DNA of 64,000 bases from Chrysaora quinquecirrha (lineage: Eukaryota > Cnidaria > Scyphozoa > Semaeostomeae > Pelagiidae), in the NCBI GenBank assembly GCA_014526335.1, contig JACTAT010000016.1, positions 6,582,995-6,646,994 of the forward strand, given 5' to 3'. Made by a program: the position numbers and the translations under genes. The notes beneath the pieces are model-generated. The model did not search any database. It saw only the letters and a program-made list of their open reading frames with translations, and was not told where the DNA came from. The first letter of the stretch is position 1. Each line of letters begins with the position of its first letter. Shown piece by piece: positions 1 to 11,004 of this stretch.

Positions 1-2260
1 TACATAGCTATGCTGTAGGTTCTAGGTTGTAAGTTTTATGTTATAGGTTGTAGGTTGTAGGTCGTAGGTTGGCAATATAACAAAGATACATAGTATGCTG
101 TAGGTTGTAGGTTGTAGGCTGTAGGTCGTAGGTTGGCAATATAACAAAGATACATAGCAATGCTGTAGGTTATAGGTTGTAGGTCGTAGGTCGTAGGTTG
201 GCAATATAACAAAGATACATAGCTATGCTGTAGGTTATAGGTTGTAGGCAGTAGGTCGTAGGTTGGCAATATAACAAAGATACATAGCTATGCTGTAGGT
301 TATAGGTTGTAGGTCGTAGGTCGTAGGTTGGCAATATAACAAAGATACATAGCTATGCTGTAGGTTGTAGGTTGTAGGCTGTAGGTCGTAGGTTGGCAAT
401 ATAACAAAGATACATAGCTATGCTGTAGGTTATAGGTTGTATGTCGTAGGTCGTAGGTTGGCAATATAACAAAGATACATAGCTATGCTGTAGGTTCTAT
501 GTTGTAGGCTGTAGGTCGTAGTTTGGCAATATAACAAAGATACATAGCTATGCTGTAGGTTCTAGGTTGTACGCTGGGAAAGAAACATAGCTACATGACT
601 ATGCTGTAGGTTCTAGGTTGTAGGTTCTAGGCTGTAGGTTGTAGGTCGTAGGTTGGCAATATAACAAAGATACATAGCTATGCTGTAGGTTCTAGGTTGT
701 AGGTTGTAGGTTGGCCAAATAACATAGGTATATAGGTATGCTGTAGGTTGTAGGTTCTAGGCTGTAGGTCGTAGGTTGGCAATATAACAAAGATACATAG
801 CTATGCTGTAGGTTATAGGTTGTAGGTTGTAGGTTGGCCAAATAACATAGGTATATAGGTATGCTGTAGGTTGTAGGTCGTAGGTTGTAGGTTGGCCAAA
901 TAACATAGGTATATAGGTATGCTGTAGGTTGTAGGTTGTAGGTTGTAGGTTGTAGGTTGTAGGCTGTAGGTCGTAGGTTGGCAATATAACAAAGATACAT
1001 AGCTATGCTGTAGGTTATAGGTTGTAGGTTGTAGGTTGGCCAAATAACATAGGTATATAGGTATGCTGTAGGTTTTAGGTTGTAGGCTGTAGGTTGTAGG
1101 TCGTAGGTTGGCAATATAACAAAGATACATAGCTATTCTGTAGGTTATAGGTTGTAGGTCGTAGGTCGTAGGTTGGCAATATAACAAAGATACATGGCTA
1201 TGCTGCAGGTTATAGGTTGTAGGTTGTAGGTTGTAGGATGTAGGTTGTAGGTCGTAGGTTGGCAATATAACAAAGATACATAGCTATGCTGTAGGTTATA
1301 GGTTGTAGGTCGTAGGTCGTAGGTTGGCAATATAACAAAGATACATAGCTATGCTGTAGGTTATAGGTTGTAGGTTGTAGGTTGGCCAAATAACATAGGT
1401 ATATAGGTATGCTGTAGGTTGTAGGTTGTAGGTTGTAGGTTGTAGGCTGTAGGTCGTAGGTTGGCAATATAACAAAGATACATAGCTATGCTGTAGGTTA
1501 TAGGTTGTAGGTTGTAGGTTGGCCAAATAACATAGGTATATAGGTATGCTGTAGGTTGTAGGTTGTAGGCTGTAGGTTGTAGTTCGTAGGTTGGCAATAT
1601 AACAAAGATACATAGCTATTCTGTAGGTTATAGGTTGTAGGTTGTAGGTTGGCCAAATAACATAGGTATATAGGTATGCTGTAGGTTGTAGGTTGTAGGC
1701 TGTAGGTTGTAGTTCGTAGGTTGGCAATATAACAAATATACATAGCTATGCTGTAGGTTATAGGTTGTAGGTTGTAGGTTGGCCAAATAACATAGGTATA
1801 TAGGTATGCTGTAGGTTGTAGGTCGTAGATTGACAAACTAACATAGTTATATAGCTATGCTGTAGGTTATAGGTTGTAGGTTGTAGGTTGGCCAAATAAC
1901 ATAGGTATATAGGTATGCTGTAGGTTGTAGGTCGTAGATTGACAAACTATTATAGTTATATAGCTAAGCTGTAGTGGTTCTTCTTGGTTGTCGTAGATTG
2001 GCCAAATAACAAAGCTACACAGCTATGCTGTAGGTTGTAGGTCGTAGGTTGGCAAAAACACATAGCTACAAAGCTATGCTGTAGGTTGTTTGTAGGTTGT
2101 AGGTCATAGGTTGAAAAACTAAAATAGCTATACACCTAATCTGTAGGTTCCAGGTTGTAGGTTGTAGGCCGTGGGATGGCAAATAGCATATCTACAGAGC
2201 TATAATGTAGGCCGTTTGTACAACCAGCTACGGAGCTATGCTGTTGTTGTGGGTTGTTAG
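1..2260. repeat. 65-bp minisatellite nested on a 7-bp motif
   Basis: Tandem array already in progress at the window edge. The unit near the left end is 65 bp: a core containing GGCAATATAACAAAGATACA at 216, 281 and 346, followed by several copies of the heptamer GTAGGTT and variants such as GTAGGTC. From about 690 a second core (GGCCAAATAACATAGGTATA) alternates with the first, so a higher-order structure is present. The array is clean to about 1975 and then decays. Open frames across it (Pro-Thr-Tyr rich) are by-products of the repeat and are not called. Confidence 0.95.
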
Positions 2261-2389
2261 GTAACACAGATTCATGTGCGCTGTTGGTACAACTACAACT
2301 GTACTACCGTTTGTTGTCGGTTCACTGATTACAAGATGCATCTTTGATGTGGCCCTGTATTCTATAGCTACTCCTTCCCTAGAATACGT

Positions 2390-2815
2390 AAATAGACATT
2401 CCTGGCATTTTCATCTTGATCAGGAGTAAAATTTACAGAAGCACTTTTCTGTTTTCATCCCGATTGGGCTTCTGTCATCCCAATAGGTTTATACATTTTA
2501 TTGATTAACATCCCAAATTCCCAAGTAATTTATTGACTTGCTATGTTACGTGAACATCATCATTGAAAGCAAGGGTGTTTACAACTTTTAATGTGTGATT
2601 CCTACCCTGGACTGAGACCCCAAGCACAAATGGTGCAGTGGTAACCATTACACTATTCAGGGGTGCCAGAAGCATTCAATCCGCAGGCACAAGATAAACA
2701 ATAGAACTATAGGAAGGAAAAATGGAAATATGCTTCAGGACATACGAGATCTCATTGTGACTGCCATAGTCTACAGACTGGGGAAGCATGGGGGCAGTGG
2801 GGGCAATTGCTGCCC
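2390..2815 (+). repeat. Dispersed repeat B, copy 1
   Basis: About 425 bp that recurs almost unchanged and in the same orientation at 8325-8745, and in part at 20870-21380. Shared landmarks are the TTACAGAAGCA segment, TTATACATTTTATTGATTAA, and a block reading CTGAGACCCCAAGCACAAAT. No coding potential was seen. The family is unnamed here. Confidence 0.85.
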
Positions 2816-2904
2816 TTATTGAGGGTGAGGGTACTACATATTGACTTTCGAGTGACTTTCACAAGAAGCTCCATTTTTTTACTTGTCAAATCAAGAACAT
2901 CTAG

Positions 2905-3480
2905 TTATTAATGTCGTTCGATTCTAGGGATATTTCACGTTTCAAAAAGATTTTTACTAAGACAACAGGATTTCCAAAGATTTCCGTGAAAACGATAGCT
3001 TTCCAAGCAAGGATGTACGAGATTTTCAAGGACTGAATCGCCCCTCTGTTCGATTTCTTAAAATGCGCAAGATAATTTATACGAAAAATAGGTATCGTGA
3101 ATTTTCGACGTAAAGTAGAGGTGCGATGCTGCAAAGCAGAAATGGACAAGATTTATGAAATTTTCACAAAAGAACAAAGCAAGTTTCGAAAAACTGTTTA
3201 AAGATTTTTTGTTTCAAAATCAGGATTTTCTCAAAAGCAAACCAGACCAAAACAAGACTTTGTTGGGTGATTCTTCGTTTGGCCTCGCGATGCAATATGC
3301 AAGCTTCTGGATTTGAATGAAAAGCGGCTACGACAGCTGCACACCTTGATAATATCTCAAGAACCCAGAATCTAGTTTTAAGGCATCTATCGATGCTTAA
3401 AAATTGCATTTAACTCAAAAGAAATGTTTTTATTTGGGCAGACAGTTAGCTATTCAAACAACAAAGATTAATTAATAAAA
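2905..3480 (+). repeat. Left arm of a long inverted repeat
   Basis: This stretch is the reverse complement, with divergence, of 7198-7760. Matching landmarks are AATGTCGTTCGATTC at the outer end, the segment around TTTCTGCTTTGCAGCAT read on the minus strand, GGGTGATTCTTCG in the middle, and AACAACAAAGATTAATTAA at the inner end. The two arms enclose the Ty3/gypsy remnant. No coding content was recognised. Confidence 0.85.
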
Positions 3481-3489
3481 AGTATTGAC

Positions 3490-3880
3490 TGAGAGACGCA
3501 CGAGAAGGCAAGCAGCCAAATAGCGGAAGAACCACTACTAAGAAAACCCGGACTGACAGCCTACTGCGATCTTCTATTGTTCTTAGAAGGCGAATACCCT
3601 CTGGTGTTAACGGTCCTTTTTGATGTCAGTACTTAATGGTCCTAAAGGTCTCAGGGGTCTCACGTCCTAGGGTCTGGTTTTTACGGTATGCCAGCCTAGG
3701 GTACCATTAGCTCTTAAAAATTAGTCTCGCCCACGCTACCATTTGGAATATGCTGGCGGGAGATCCCTACTCAAAAGTTGGATACCCCCGTGATTCAGCA
3801 CTGGGGCAGATGATTACTTCCCTGGGGGGGGGGGGGGTTAGGTTTTAGATGCGCTTTCTTGGGTTGTTTAATTAATCGAG
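3490..3880 (+). repeat. Dispersed repeats A (3490-3700) and C (3690-3880), copy 1
   Basis: The first part (CTGCGATCTTCTATTGTTCT and neighbours) matches 8110-8320 in direct orientation. The second part matches 11005-11130 and then 11740-11780, ending with a shared GTTTAATTAATCGAGGACGA block. Relative to the copy at 11005, this copy lacks the interior and carries a run of about 12 G near 3825. Confidence 0.8.
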
Positions 3881-4345
3881 GACGAGGTCTTTTAGAATAT
3901 GAGATGTTGAAGTAAATCTGTACTATTCTAATCTAATAAATATAAATAATTGGAATGATCTCACCAAAATCTTGCGCTGCATGGAAATCAGTTTAGAAAT
4001 TACTCGTAAATTTGTGTGTGCTCGTATAACTCAAAAATCTAACTAACTAAAATCTATTTACAATAATCAAATAAAACAAGACGGTTGTTAAGAAATGCTG
4101 AGATCAATAAAAGCGTGAAGTAAAGAAAAGCGCAAGTGTTAACGAGGAGGAAAAAGTAAGGAAATATGAAACAAAAGAGAAGTGACATGCATAGCTACGG
4201 TGTTGCTATCGCTACATTAGCTCCCCCCTAGAATGCAAGAGAAGAGAAGCATCCGATAAGTAATATTACAAACGTTAACTTGATAAGTAAAAATAAGTGT
4301 TAAAAATGGTAAGTGTTCAAATTGTAAAAGTGCAGTATATAGTGT

Positions 4346-4642
4346 TCAAAAGGTCAATGGTTTTCCAAAGCGATCAGGAAAACGTACTGTTCTGCCAGAG
4401 CGAGTGATGCGAGGTACAGTTGCGTCTGATGGAGCAGAAATGTTATCTTGAGGTACAGATAAGTCATTTGCGAGATAATCATTGTCTAGATAAGCGACTT
4501 TGAGACGATCAATGCTGATGGTTTGTTGCTTGCCTTTTATTTCCAAAGTAAAATGCTTGGCAGTGCGGTCAATAACTTGGAAAGGACCATCGTAATGGGC
4601 TTCAAGAGGTTTACGAATAGCGTCATGTCGAACGAAAAACAT
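4346..4642 (-). pseudogene. Ty3/gypsy polyprotein C-terminus (post-integrase GPF module)
   Basis: About 98 residues in a frame different from the integrase core upstream. The sequence has an RHDA..KPLEAHYDGPFQV stretch. This resembles the GPY/F module that follows the integrase core in many Ty3/gypsy elements and assists integrase multimerisation and target DNA contact. After it come an SIDRLK motif and a basic, Ser/Thr/Pro-rich tail ending in GKPLTF. The fragment overlaps the integrase frame by 20 bases at the point of the frameshift (about 4625-4640). It is part of the same broken polyprotein, not a separate gene. Confidence 0.75.
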
Positions 4643-5108
4643 GTGAGCAATTTTGAAGATCTCTTGGTATGTGCGATTTTGTAGTTTGGGTACGAATTGG
4701 CATTGGTTTCAAGCGTTGCATTGAAGAGCGAAGTCGATGTGCATAAAGTGTAGGGTCAAGATCTGTGTTGTTGGATGAAGGTGAAATAAATTGATTTGGT
4801 AAACGTAGTGTAGTACCGTATACGAGTTCTGCAGGTGTGCAATTATAATCTGATTTTACTGTTGTGCGAATGCCAAGAAGAATTAGTGGTAGAGTCTCAG
4901 TCCATTGCGAAGGATTTGAACTGGCTTTCAAGGATGCTTTAAGCTGGCGATGGAAACGCTCGACCATGCCATTGGCAGATGGATGATAAGCTGTTGTACG
5001 AATTCTTTTGATACCAAGCAGTGATGGTATTGATTGAAAAAGTGCGGATTCGAATTGTGCACCACGATCGGTTGTAACTGTAGATGGTACACCAAAACAG
5101 AGATCCAA
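4623..5108 (-). pseudogene. Ty3/gypsy integrase core, second half
   Basis: Fragment with two of the three residues of the DDE strand-transfer triad: the Asp in [10 protein letters not shown] and the Glu in [12 protein letters not shown]. The first Asp lies in the neighbouring fragment (HIDIVGPLP). Further on, an [16 protein letters not shown] segment and a basic [10 protein letters not shown] region lead to the C-terminal module. A one-base frameshift near 5100 separates this frame from the upstream polyprotein, and a second near 4635 separates it from the C-terminus. The fold would be RNase H-like and the ancestral role was insertion of element cDNA into host DNA. It is inactive as it stands. 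Confidence 0.8.
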
Positions 5109-5170
5109 CGAGTGACAAATGCTTTTGCGACTGTTGCAGCGGTTATGTCAGGAATAGGAATGGCTTCAGG

Positions 5171-7195
5171 TCAACGTGTAAGGCGATCGATGCAAGTTAG
5201 TAAATATTTATAACCATGAGAAGGAGGAAGTGGACCAACTATGTCGATATGAACATGATCAAAACGTGCATCAGGAGTGTTGAAAGTGCCAAGTGGTGCA
5301 GCGGTATGACGATAGACTTTAGATTTTTGACAGGCGATGCAAGAACGAGTCAAGTTTCTGATATCTTTCTTTTCTGCAGGCTGTAGTCGTTTCGAAAAGA
5401 ATGATATTGGCTGCCAAATACCATTGATATGTTGCTGAAGAACACCACCGACGGCTGTGTTAGAAGCATCAACCATGAGGCAGTAAGGAGCTTCTGGAGA
5501 TGGGTGAGCGAGAAGAGTGGCTTCTGCTAGTGCTGATTTGATGGTGTTAAAAGCAGAAAGAGCTTCATCGTTGAGAACAAAAGAACTTCTAGTGGATTTT
5601 GAAGACAGAAAATCTGTGAGAGGTTGGACAATTTTGGCACAATCAGGAACGAAACGGCGATAAAAATTGACAAGACCCAGAAATTCTCTTAGCTTGCGAA
5701 GAGACGAAGGAGGTGGAAAATCTTGGATGGCTTGTACTTTGGCAGGCAATGGTGAGATGCCATTTGCAGTGATGAGATGGCCAAGAAATTCCAATGAAGA
5801 CGATCCAAAAATACATTTAGAGGGGTTAATAACTATGCCGTAGTCAGAGAGACGTTGGAAGAGCATTTCGAGATGCTTAAGGTGTTCAGCTTCTGAAGTA
5901 CTGGCGATTAGTAAATCATCAATGTATGCGTAAACAAAGTCAAGACCTTGTAAAACTTGATGAATGAAACGCTGGAATGTCTGAGCTGCATTACGGAGAC
6001 CAAAAGGCATGCGGGTGAATTCGAATAGTCCAAATGGTGTAGTGATGGCTGTTTTAGGTATGTCCTCAGGCTCAACAGGAATTTGGTGGTAAGCTCGAAC
6101 GAGGTTGATTTTTGAGAAAATTGTCTTGCCATGAAGTGAAGCGGTGAAATCCTGGATATGAGGAATGGGATAACGATCAGGAATAGTGACGTTATTCAGT
6201 GCTCGGTAATCACCACAAGGCCTCCAGTCACCTGGGGTAGGTTTGGGTACCATATGAAGAGGAGATGACCAACTACTGTCAGAGGGGCGAATAATACCAA
6301 GTTGCAACATATGATCGAATTCCCGTTTAGCGATTGTTAATCGATCAGGAGCAAGGCGGCGAGGACGACTGAAGACGGGTGGGCCACGAGTGCGTATGTG
6401 ATGTGTGACATTGGGTTTTACGTCAGATTCTTGATAACATGGTCGTGTAATGGAAGGAAATTTCTGTAAAATTTCTTTATATGGTGATGGCATTGCAGGA
6501 ATGGCAAACATAGGTCTTGGTGATGTGACAGAACTATGGATACCTTGTATTGTTAAACGAGTATTAGTGTCCAGCAATTCACGTTTACGTACATCTACTG
6601 TGAGACCAAAATGAGAAAGAAAATCAGCTCCAAGAATAGGAATAGGAACGTCAGCGAGAATGAATATCCATCGAAAAGTACGGCGAAGCCCGAGATCAAG
6701 AGTCATAGATCGTTCTCCGTATGTCGAGATGGCAGATTTATTGACGGCTTGGAGTTTGAAATGTGATGAATTTTTATTTCTTTTATCAGTAGAGGTGGGT
6801 GGGAGGACACTGACATCGGCACCTGTGTCGACCAAAAGACGTGTTCCAGTCTGTCGATCGGTGACGTAGAATAGGCGACTCGGAGTATTAGAAACAGGTT
6901 GAGTTTGTGAAGCAAGTGTTGCATGTGAATGATTCAGCCTGTTGGGTGAGTTAGAAGTGGAGTTGACGTGGAATGAACACGGTGGAATGCATTTATGAGC
7001 GTTATATCTGAATTTCTCGTGATACCAACAATAAGCGTGCGAAGTTTGATGAGTCGTGTTGTGAGGTTGTGTTGATTCTGAAGCGTTTATCTAAGAAGAA
7101 AGCGATTTGACGAGAGCTGCGAGATTGTTCAGTTGAGACTGTAAATTTATCAGTTCTTGGTCTTCTAATGAAGTCGAAGAATAATTTACAGGTGT
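5171..7195 (-). pseudogene. Ty3/gypsy polyprotein: gag end, protease, RT, truncated RNase H, start of integrase
   Basis: Open from an in-frame TAG at 7091-7093 down to a TGA at 5171-5173. In order: a Leu-rich coiled segment of gag upstream of the TAG; a Cys/His cluster C-x2-H..H-K-C..C near 6990-7045; an aspartic protease with [12 protein letters not shown] at about 6830; and a reverse transcriptase with YIDDLLIA and the [11 protein letters not shown] thumb segment. RNase H starts (MVDASN) but is cut off after QPAEKK. The join runs straight into the CxxC half of the integrase zinc finger, so roughly 100 or more residues have been deleted near 5370. RT motif A reads [11 protein letters not shown], where the first catalytic Asp is normally found, so Asp has become Asn. 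The TGA at 5171 replaces a Trp expected in the family motif. Confidence 0.88.
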
Positions 7196-7197
7196 AT

Positions 7198-7760
7198 TTG
7201 AATTTAATTAATCTTTGTTGTTTGTATAGCTTAGTGTATTTTCAGGTGAAAGCAATTTTAATTATCCATGGATGGCTCTTGGGTTTTTGAGATATTAACA
7301 AGTCATTGTTGCTGCGCTGCGACCGCTTTTCAGATCCGTAAACATACATATTGCATCACAAGGCCCAGCGAAGAATCACCCAACAAAGACTTGTTTCTGT
7401 TTCATTTGCTTTTGAGAAAATATTGCTGCTATTTTTGAACAAAAAGTCTTGAAGCAGTTTTCAGAAACTTGCTTTGTTCTTTTGTGAAAATTTAGTAAAT
7501 CTTGTCCATTTCTGCATTGCAGCATTGCATCACACATCTACTTTATGTCAGCATACACATTACCTCTGTTTCGTATATTTATCTTACGCATATCAAGAAA
7601 CCAAACCAAGGGGTGATTCAATCCTTGAAAACCTTGTACAAATTTGCTCGAAAAGCTATTTTTTACTGAAATCCCTTAGAAATCATGTTGTTATAGTAAA
7701 AATCTCATACAACTTTTTGAAATGTGATATATCCCTTGAATCGAACGACATTTTCGCTAA
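7198..7760 (-). repeat. Right arm of the long inverted repeat
   Basis: Reverse complement of 2905-3480. It begins at AATTTAATTAATCTTTGTTG and ends near ATCGAACGACATTTT. The junction with truncated gag sequence at about 7195 is sharp. The arms are diverged by many small changes, so the duplication is old. Confidence 0.85.
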
Positions 7761-8065
7761 AGCATAGAGCCTGGAAAAACAGAACTTTTGAAATTTGATA
7801 AATGACAAGAAATATTGTATATAGCTATATGTTCTTGACTTGATAAGTAGTAAGTCTCATTTTCTTGCGAAAATCAATAATTGACTTCTTTCTTGCTGTA
7901 CTCTCCCAAAACATAACAACCCACCTCTCGACATGTGCTCTAGCTCTAATCATGCTCTAGTGAATACAAGTTAAAAGCAAATCTCTTCAAAGCTTATTTC
8001 ATTTCTTTCGCCAAACAAGAAATCCCAAGAAATGTCTTTGCTGCAATAAAGGGAAATTAATATAC

Positions 8066-8745
8066 ATTGAGACTGAAAGAGCTGAACCCAGACAACCAAA
8101 AAAACAATCAGAAAACAACACAACAAACAAGGCGAATAGTGGAAGTACAACCACTAGGAAACCCCGCACTAGCAGCCAACTGCGATCTTCTATTGTTCTT
8201 AGAAGGCCAATACCCTCCAGTGATAATGGTCCTTTTTGATGCCAATAATGAAACAGTACTTCTAAAAGTCTTAAGAGTCACACGTCCTTGGGTCTTGTTT
8301 TTATGGTATGCCATGACCAAAATTTACAGCAGCATTTTTCTGTTTTCATCCAGATGGGCTTCTGTCATCCTGATCGAGTTGCTTTCCTCCGGACAGGTTT
8401 ATACATTTTATTGATTAACATCTCAAATTCCCAAGTAATTTATTGACTGGCTTGCTATTTTACATGAACATCTAATACGTGAACATCATCATGGAAAGCA
8501 AGGGTGTTTACAACTTTTAACATGCGATTCCTACCCTGGACTGAGACCCCAAGCACAAATGGTGCAGTGGTAACCATTACACTATTCAGGGGTGCCAGAA
8601 GCATCCAATCCGCAGGCACAAGATAAACAATAGATCTATAGGAAGAAAAAATTGAAATATGCTTCAAGACATACGAGATCTCATTGTCGACAGCCATAGT
8701 CTACAGACTGGGGAAGCACGGGGGCAGTGGGGGCAATTGCTGACC
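8066..8745 (+). repeat. Dispersed repeats A and B, copy 2 (adjacent)
   Basis: A (8110-8320) and B (8325-8745) lie next to each other, while at the left side of the Ty3 remnant they are split by the inverted arm and stand in the order B, arm, A. This suggests the right-hand arrangement is closer to the original order. The segment 7761-8065 between the arm and A shows no recognisable content. Confidence 0.8.
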
Positions 8746-9224
8746 TTTCCCTCAAAAAAATTGTGGAATTTCTTTGATTTTCCTATTGTTTTGCCCTGAA
8801 TTTGTTGCTTCTGTCCCTGCTGCCTTGTGCCCCAATGCCTTGCTTTCCGGCACCTCTGACACTATTGTTTTGCCCTTTAATTGTTTATTTGAACTTAAGG
8901 TGCATGGCTGTATGCATTGAAGCTCTTTGCATGGGTAACAGAAGGCATTCAACATGGATTGAAGGTGCTGTGCCATACTGATTAATCAAGTTGACATAGG
9001 GTGTCATAAGCTCACAGAGAGTTCAGGATTCAAGCCAGGCCACAGTAGCCGATCTCTAGTAAGTCTTTCTACTGCTAAGATCCTAGTGACTGGTGCTAAA
9101 GACCCCTTACTCTCACCTTCATTAAAGGGATTTAAAAACCTAGGGACCCTATGGGCATGTTCAAAGAACGACTTTGGTGAAATACAGCTATTTCGGTCAA
9201 ATGATGAAATATGTTTATCAGTAT
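8746..9224. other. No recognisable feature
   Basis: Unique-looking AT-rich DNA. No long frame with protein-like composition, no inverted repeats and no tandem structure were seen. Confidence 0.5.
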
Positions 9225-9600
9225 GCACAAGGATGATGATAATGATTAAGACGATAAGAGTGGTGGTTATGATGATGATTTTGATGACCACGATGGTCAT
9301 GATACGGGTTGGTAGGGGTGATTGTGGTGGTGGTGGTAGGGGTGATTGTGGTGGTGGTGGTAGGGTGGTTGTGTTGCTGAAGGTAGGGGTGGTTGTGGTG
9401 ATAGGATAGAGGATGTTTGTGGTGATGGTGATAGGGGTGGTCAGGGTGATGGTTGCGGGGTGGTTGTGGTGGGCCGTTCCTTTAGATCTTGCCATAGCAA
9501 CACCTCCAATGATGGTGATGGTAATCATAATGATGATGATCATGATGATGATGATTATTATTATTATGGCGATTTTCATGGTGAGGATGATAATAATGAA
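9225..9600. repeat. Low-complexity GAT/GGT trinucleotide-like tract
   Basis: Runs of GATGATGAT and GGTGGTGGTAGGG-type repeats alternate over about 375 bp. Both strands have long open frames here (Ile- or His-rich), but their composition follows the repeats and no domain is visible, so none is called as a gene. Confidence 0.8.
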
Positions 9601-10437
9601 GATTTGTTTTGAAAGCTGTTTTGAAATTGCCACTCTTTGCCAAGACTCTCTGATCAATGTTGAGAATGCGTGAAATGTCATTTACCAAACCAAGATGGCA
9701 ATTTGTAAGTTCCTTAAGGTAAACAAGCATGGTAATAAATCTTGTGTTAGAAGAACAATGGTCACATGACCCCAAATTGGCAAAAGTGCTTGCAGGCCGC
9801 CATTGTGAATAACTAACCGCAAATTGCGCATCTTGGGGTGATTAGTATTGTTACACTTTTTCCATTGTTCAAGCGTTGGTTAGTGAGTTAGTAAGTGAGT
9901 GACACTCGACCCCACACTAATATGTTCAAATTCTTTGAACATAAAAATGGCAATTTTGTCCAAAAAAGGTCATGTTTCACATTGACTTTCGGAATGTTGG
10001 GGAATGACCCCCTTACCTCTCTATTTAGAGAGGGCTGGGGCTCCTCATGCCATTACCAATTTTCCCATCATCTTTTGCTACTTTCCCGCTTATCTGTTTC
10101 ATAGGAAATCATTTTATAGGAAACCCCCTATGCCTGTGACTATCAAAATAATTGATTCCATTGGTGCATTTTCGGGTATACAATTCCTAAAATATACATA
10201 TTTTTGGGTTTTTTGAGGACCCCCCGCCTGTATCCATAGTGAGTCCCCCCTGCGATTCAGATTAAGGATCAGTTAGCCATTTAAGTAGAATTGCTCCATT
10301 TTAGTCACGGGGGGGTTCTCCCATAATAAAGGTACCTTGGGATGTGGCGAGCTAGAGGGTATACTTTTTCGGACTTCTACGGTCTAGCCAAGGATATACA
10401 TTTTTGCATTATTGGTCTAGCCAGGGGTATCATACAG
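9601..10437. other. Mostly unannotated; G/C-run repeat debris at 10210-10440
   Basis: No gene was recognised. The 3' part contains runs such as GGACCCCCC and CGGGGGGG, with two GGTCTAGCCA-type segments 40 bp apart (about 10380 and 10413). These look like fragments of older mobile-element ends related to the MITE that follows. Confidence 0.4.
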
Positions 10438-10446
10438 TATTTAACC

Positions 10447-10850
10447 CCCGGGGGGTACTTCATTGTTCAAACGACAAGACGTGCCGCCTAGTTTTTCCTA
10501 ACCCACCCATGTCTACTGATAAATTCTGTTTCTCGTGGTTCCCATGTATAGACTAAACAACGAAATTTTTTACCCATTTGTACCAATATCTCAAATGTTT
10601 GAACCCAATTTAACGCCTTAGGCATCTCTAAATGCATCGAAAAGTCATTTGCGCTGAAAAATAAAACGCACTTTTTATCAGGCTTTTCAAAGCAATGCAT
10701 GTCTAAAATGGTATATATGTTTTACTACCCATGTGTAGAGATTCTTTACGAAAAATCAACCCATACGTAGGGAAATTGGCGCTGAAAAAAGTTACCCATT
10801 TGGGCGGCACGTCTATTATAACGAACGATGGAAGTACCCCCTCCCCTGGG
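10447..10850. mobile_element. 404-bp MITE with 9-bp target duplication
   Basis: Flanked by identical 9-bp direct repeats TATTTAACC at 10438-10446 and 10851-10859. Ends are inverted: left CCCGGGGGGTACTTC, right read in reverse CCCAGGGGAGGGGGTACTTC, followed inside by matching segments that both contain GACGTGCCGCC. No coding capacity. A 9-bp duplication fits Mutator-type elements, and 8 bp (hAT-like) would be possible if the last C belongs to the element. The superfamily is therefore open. Confidence 0.8.
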
Positions 10851-11004
10851 TATTTAACCATCTTGCGGTAATGTTTTCAACTTTTATTAGCCTTGAAAAG
10901 TAAGCACTAGAGCAATGAAACTAGTAAATGAAATAAAACAATGAAACTGGTAAAAGAAATAAGTCGACCTTTGAAATTTCCCACTTAAGACCAACAATTT
11001 CATT

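Larger units (their letters stand above)
3881..7195 (-). mobile_element. Degenerate Ty3/gypsy LTR retrotransposon remnant
   Basis: Read on the minus strand, the order is end of gag, protease, reverse transcriptase, truncated RNase H, integrase, then a purine-rich tract (plus-strand CTCCCCCCT at 4221-4229), then a likely 3' LTR starting TGTAGC at 4216 and running left to about 3881, where repeat C resumes. No 5' LTR is present. Coding sequence ends abruptly at about 7195 against the right inverted-repeat arm. It carries nonsense and frameshift lesions, an internal deletion and a changed RT catalytic residue, so it cannot be autonomous. The protease-RT-RNase H-integrase order is that of Ty3/gypsy (Metaviridae-type) elements. 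The LTR limits are inferred. Confidence 0.85.

Noticed and set aside
1..1836. Protein-coding frames rich in Pro-Thr-Tyr
   Set aside because: Their sequence follows the 65-bp repeat in several frames and on one strand only; no start context or domain.
5171..6835. Active retrotransposon polyprotein
   Set aside because: Nonsense codon, frameshifts, RNase H deletion and altered RT motif A show it is dead.
9004..9681. 225-residue minus-strand protein
   Set aside because: Driven by GAT and GGT low-complexity repeats (Ile/His/Pro runs); no domain.
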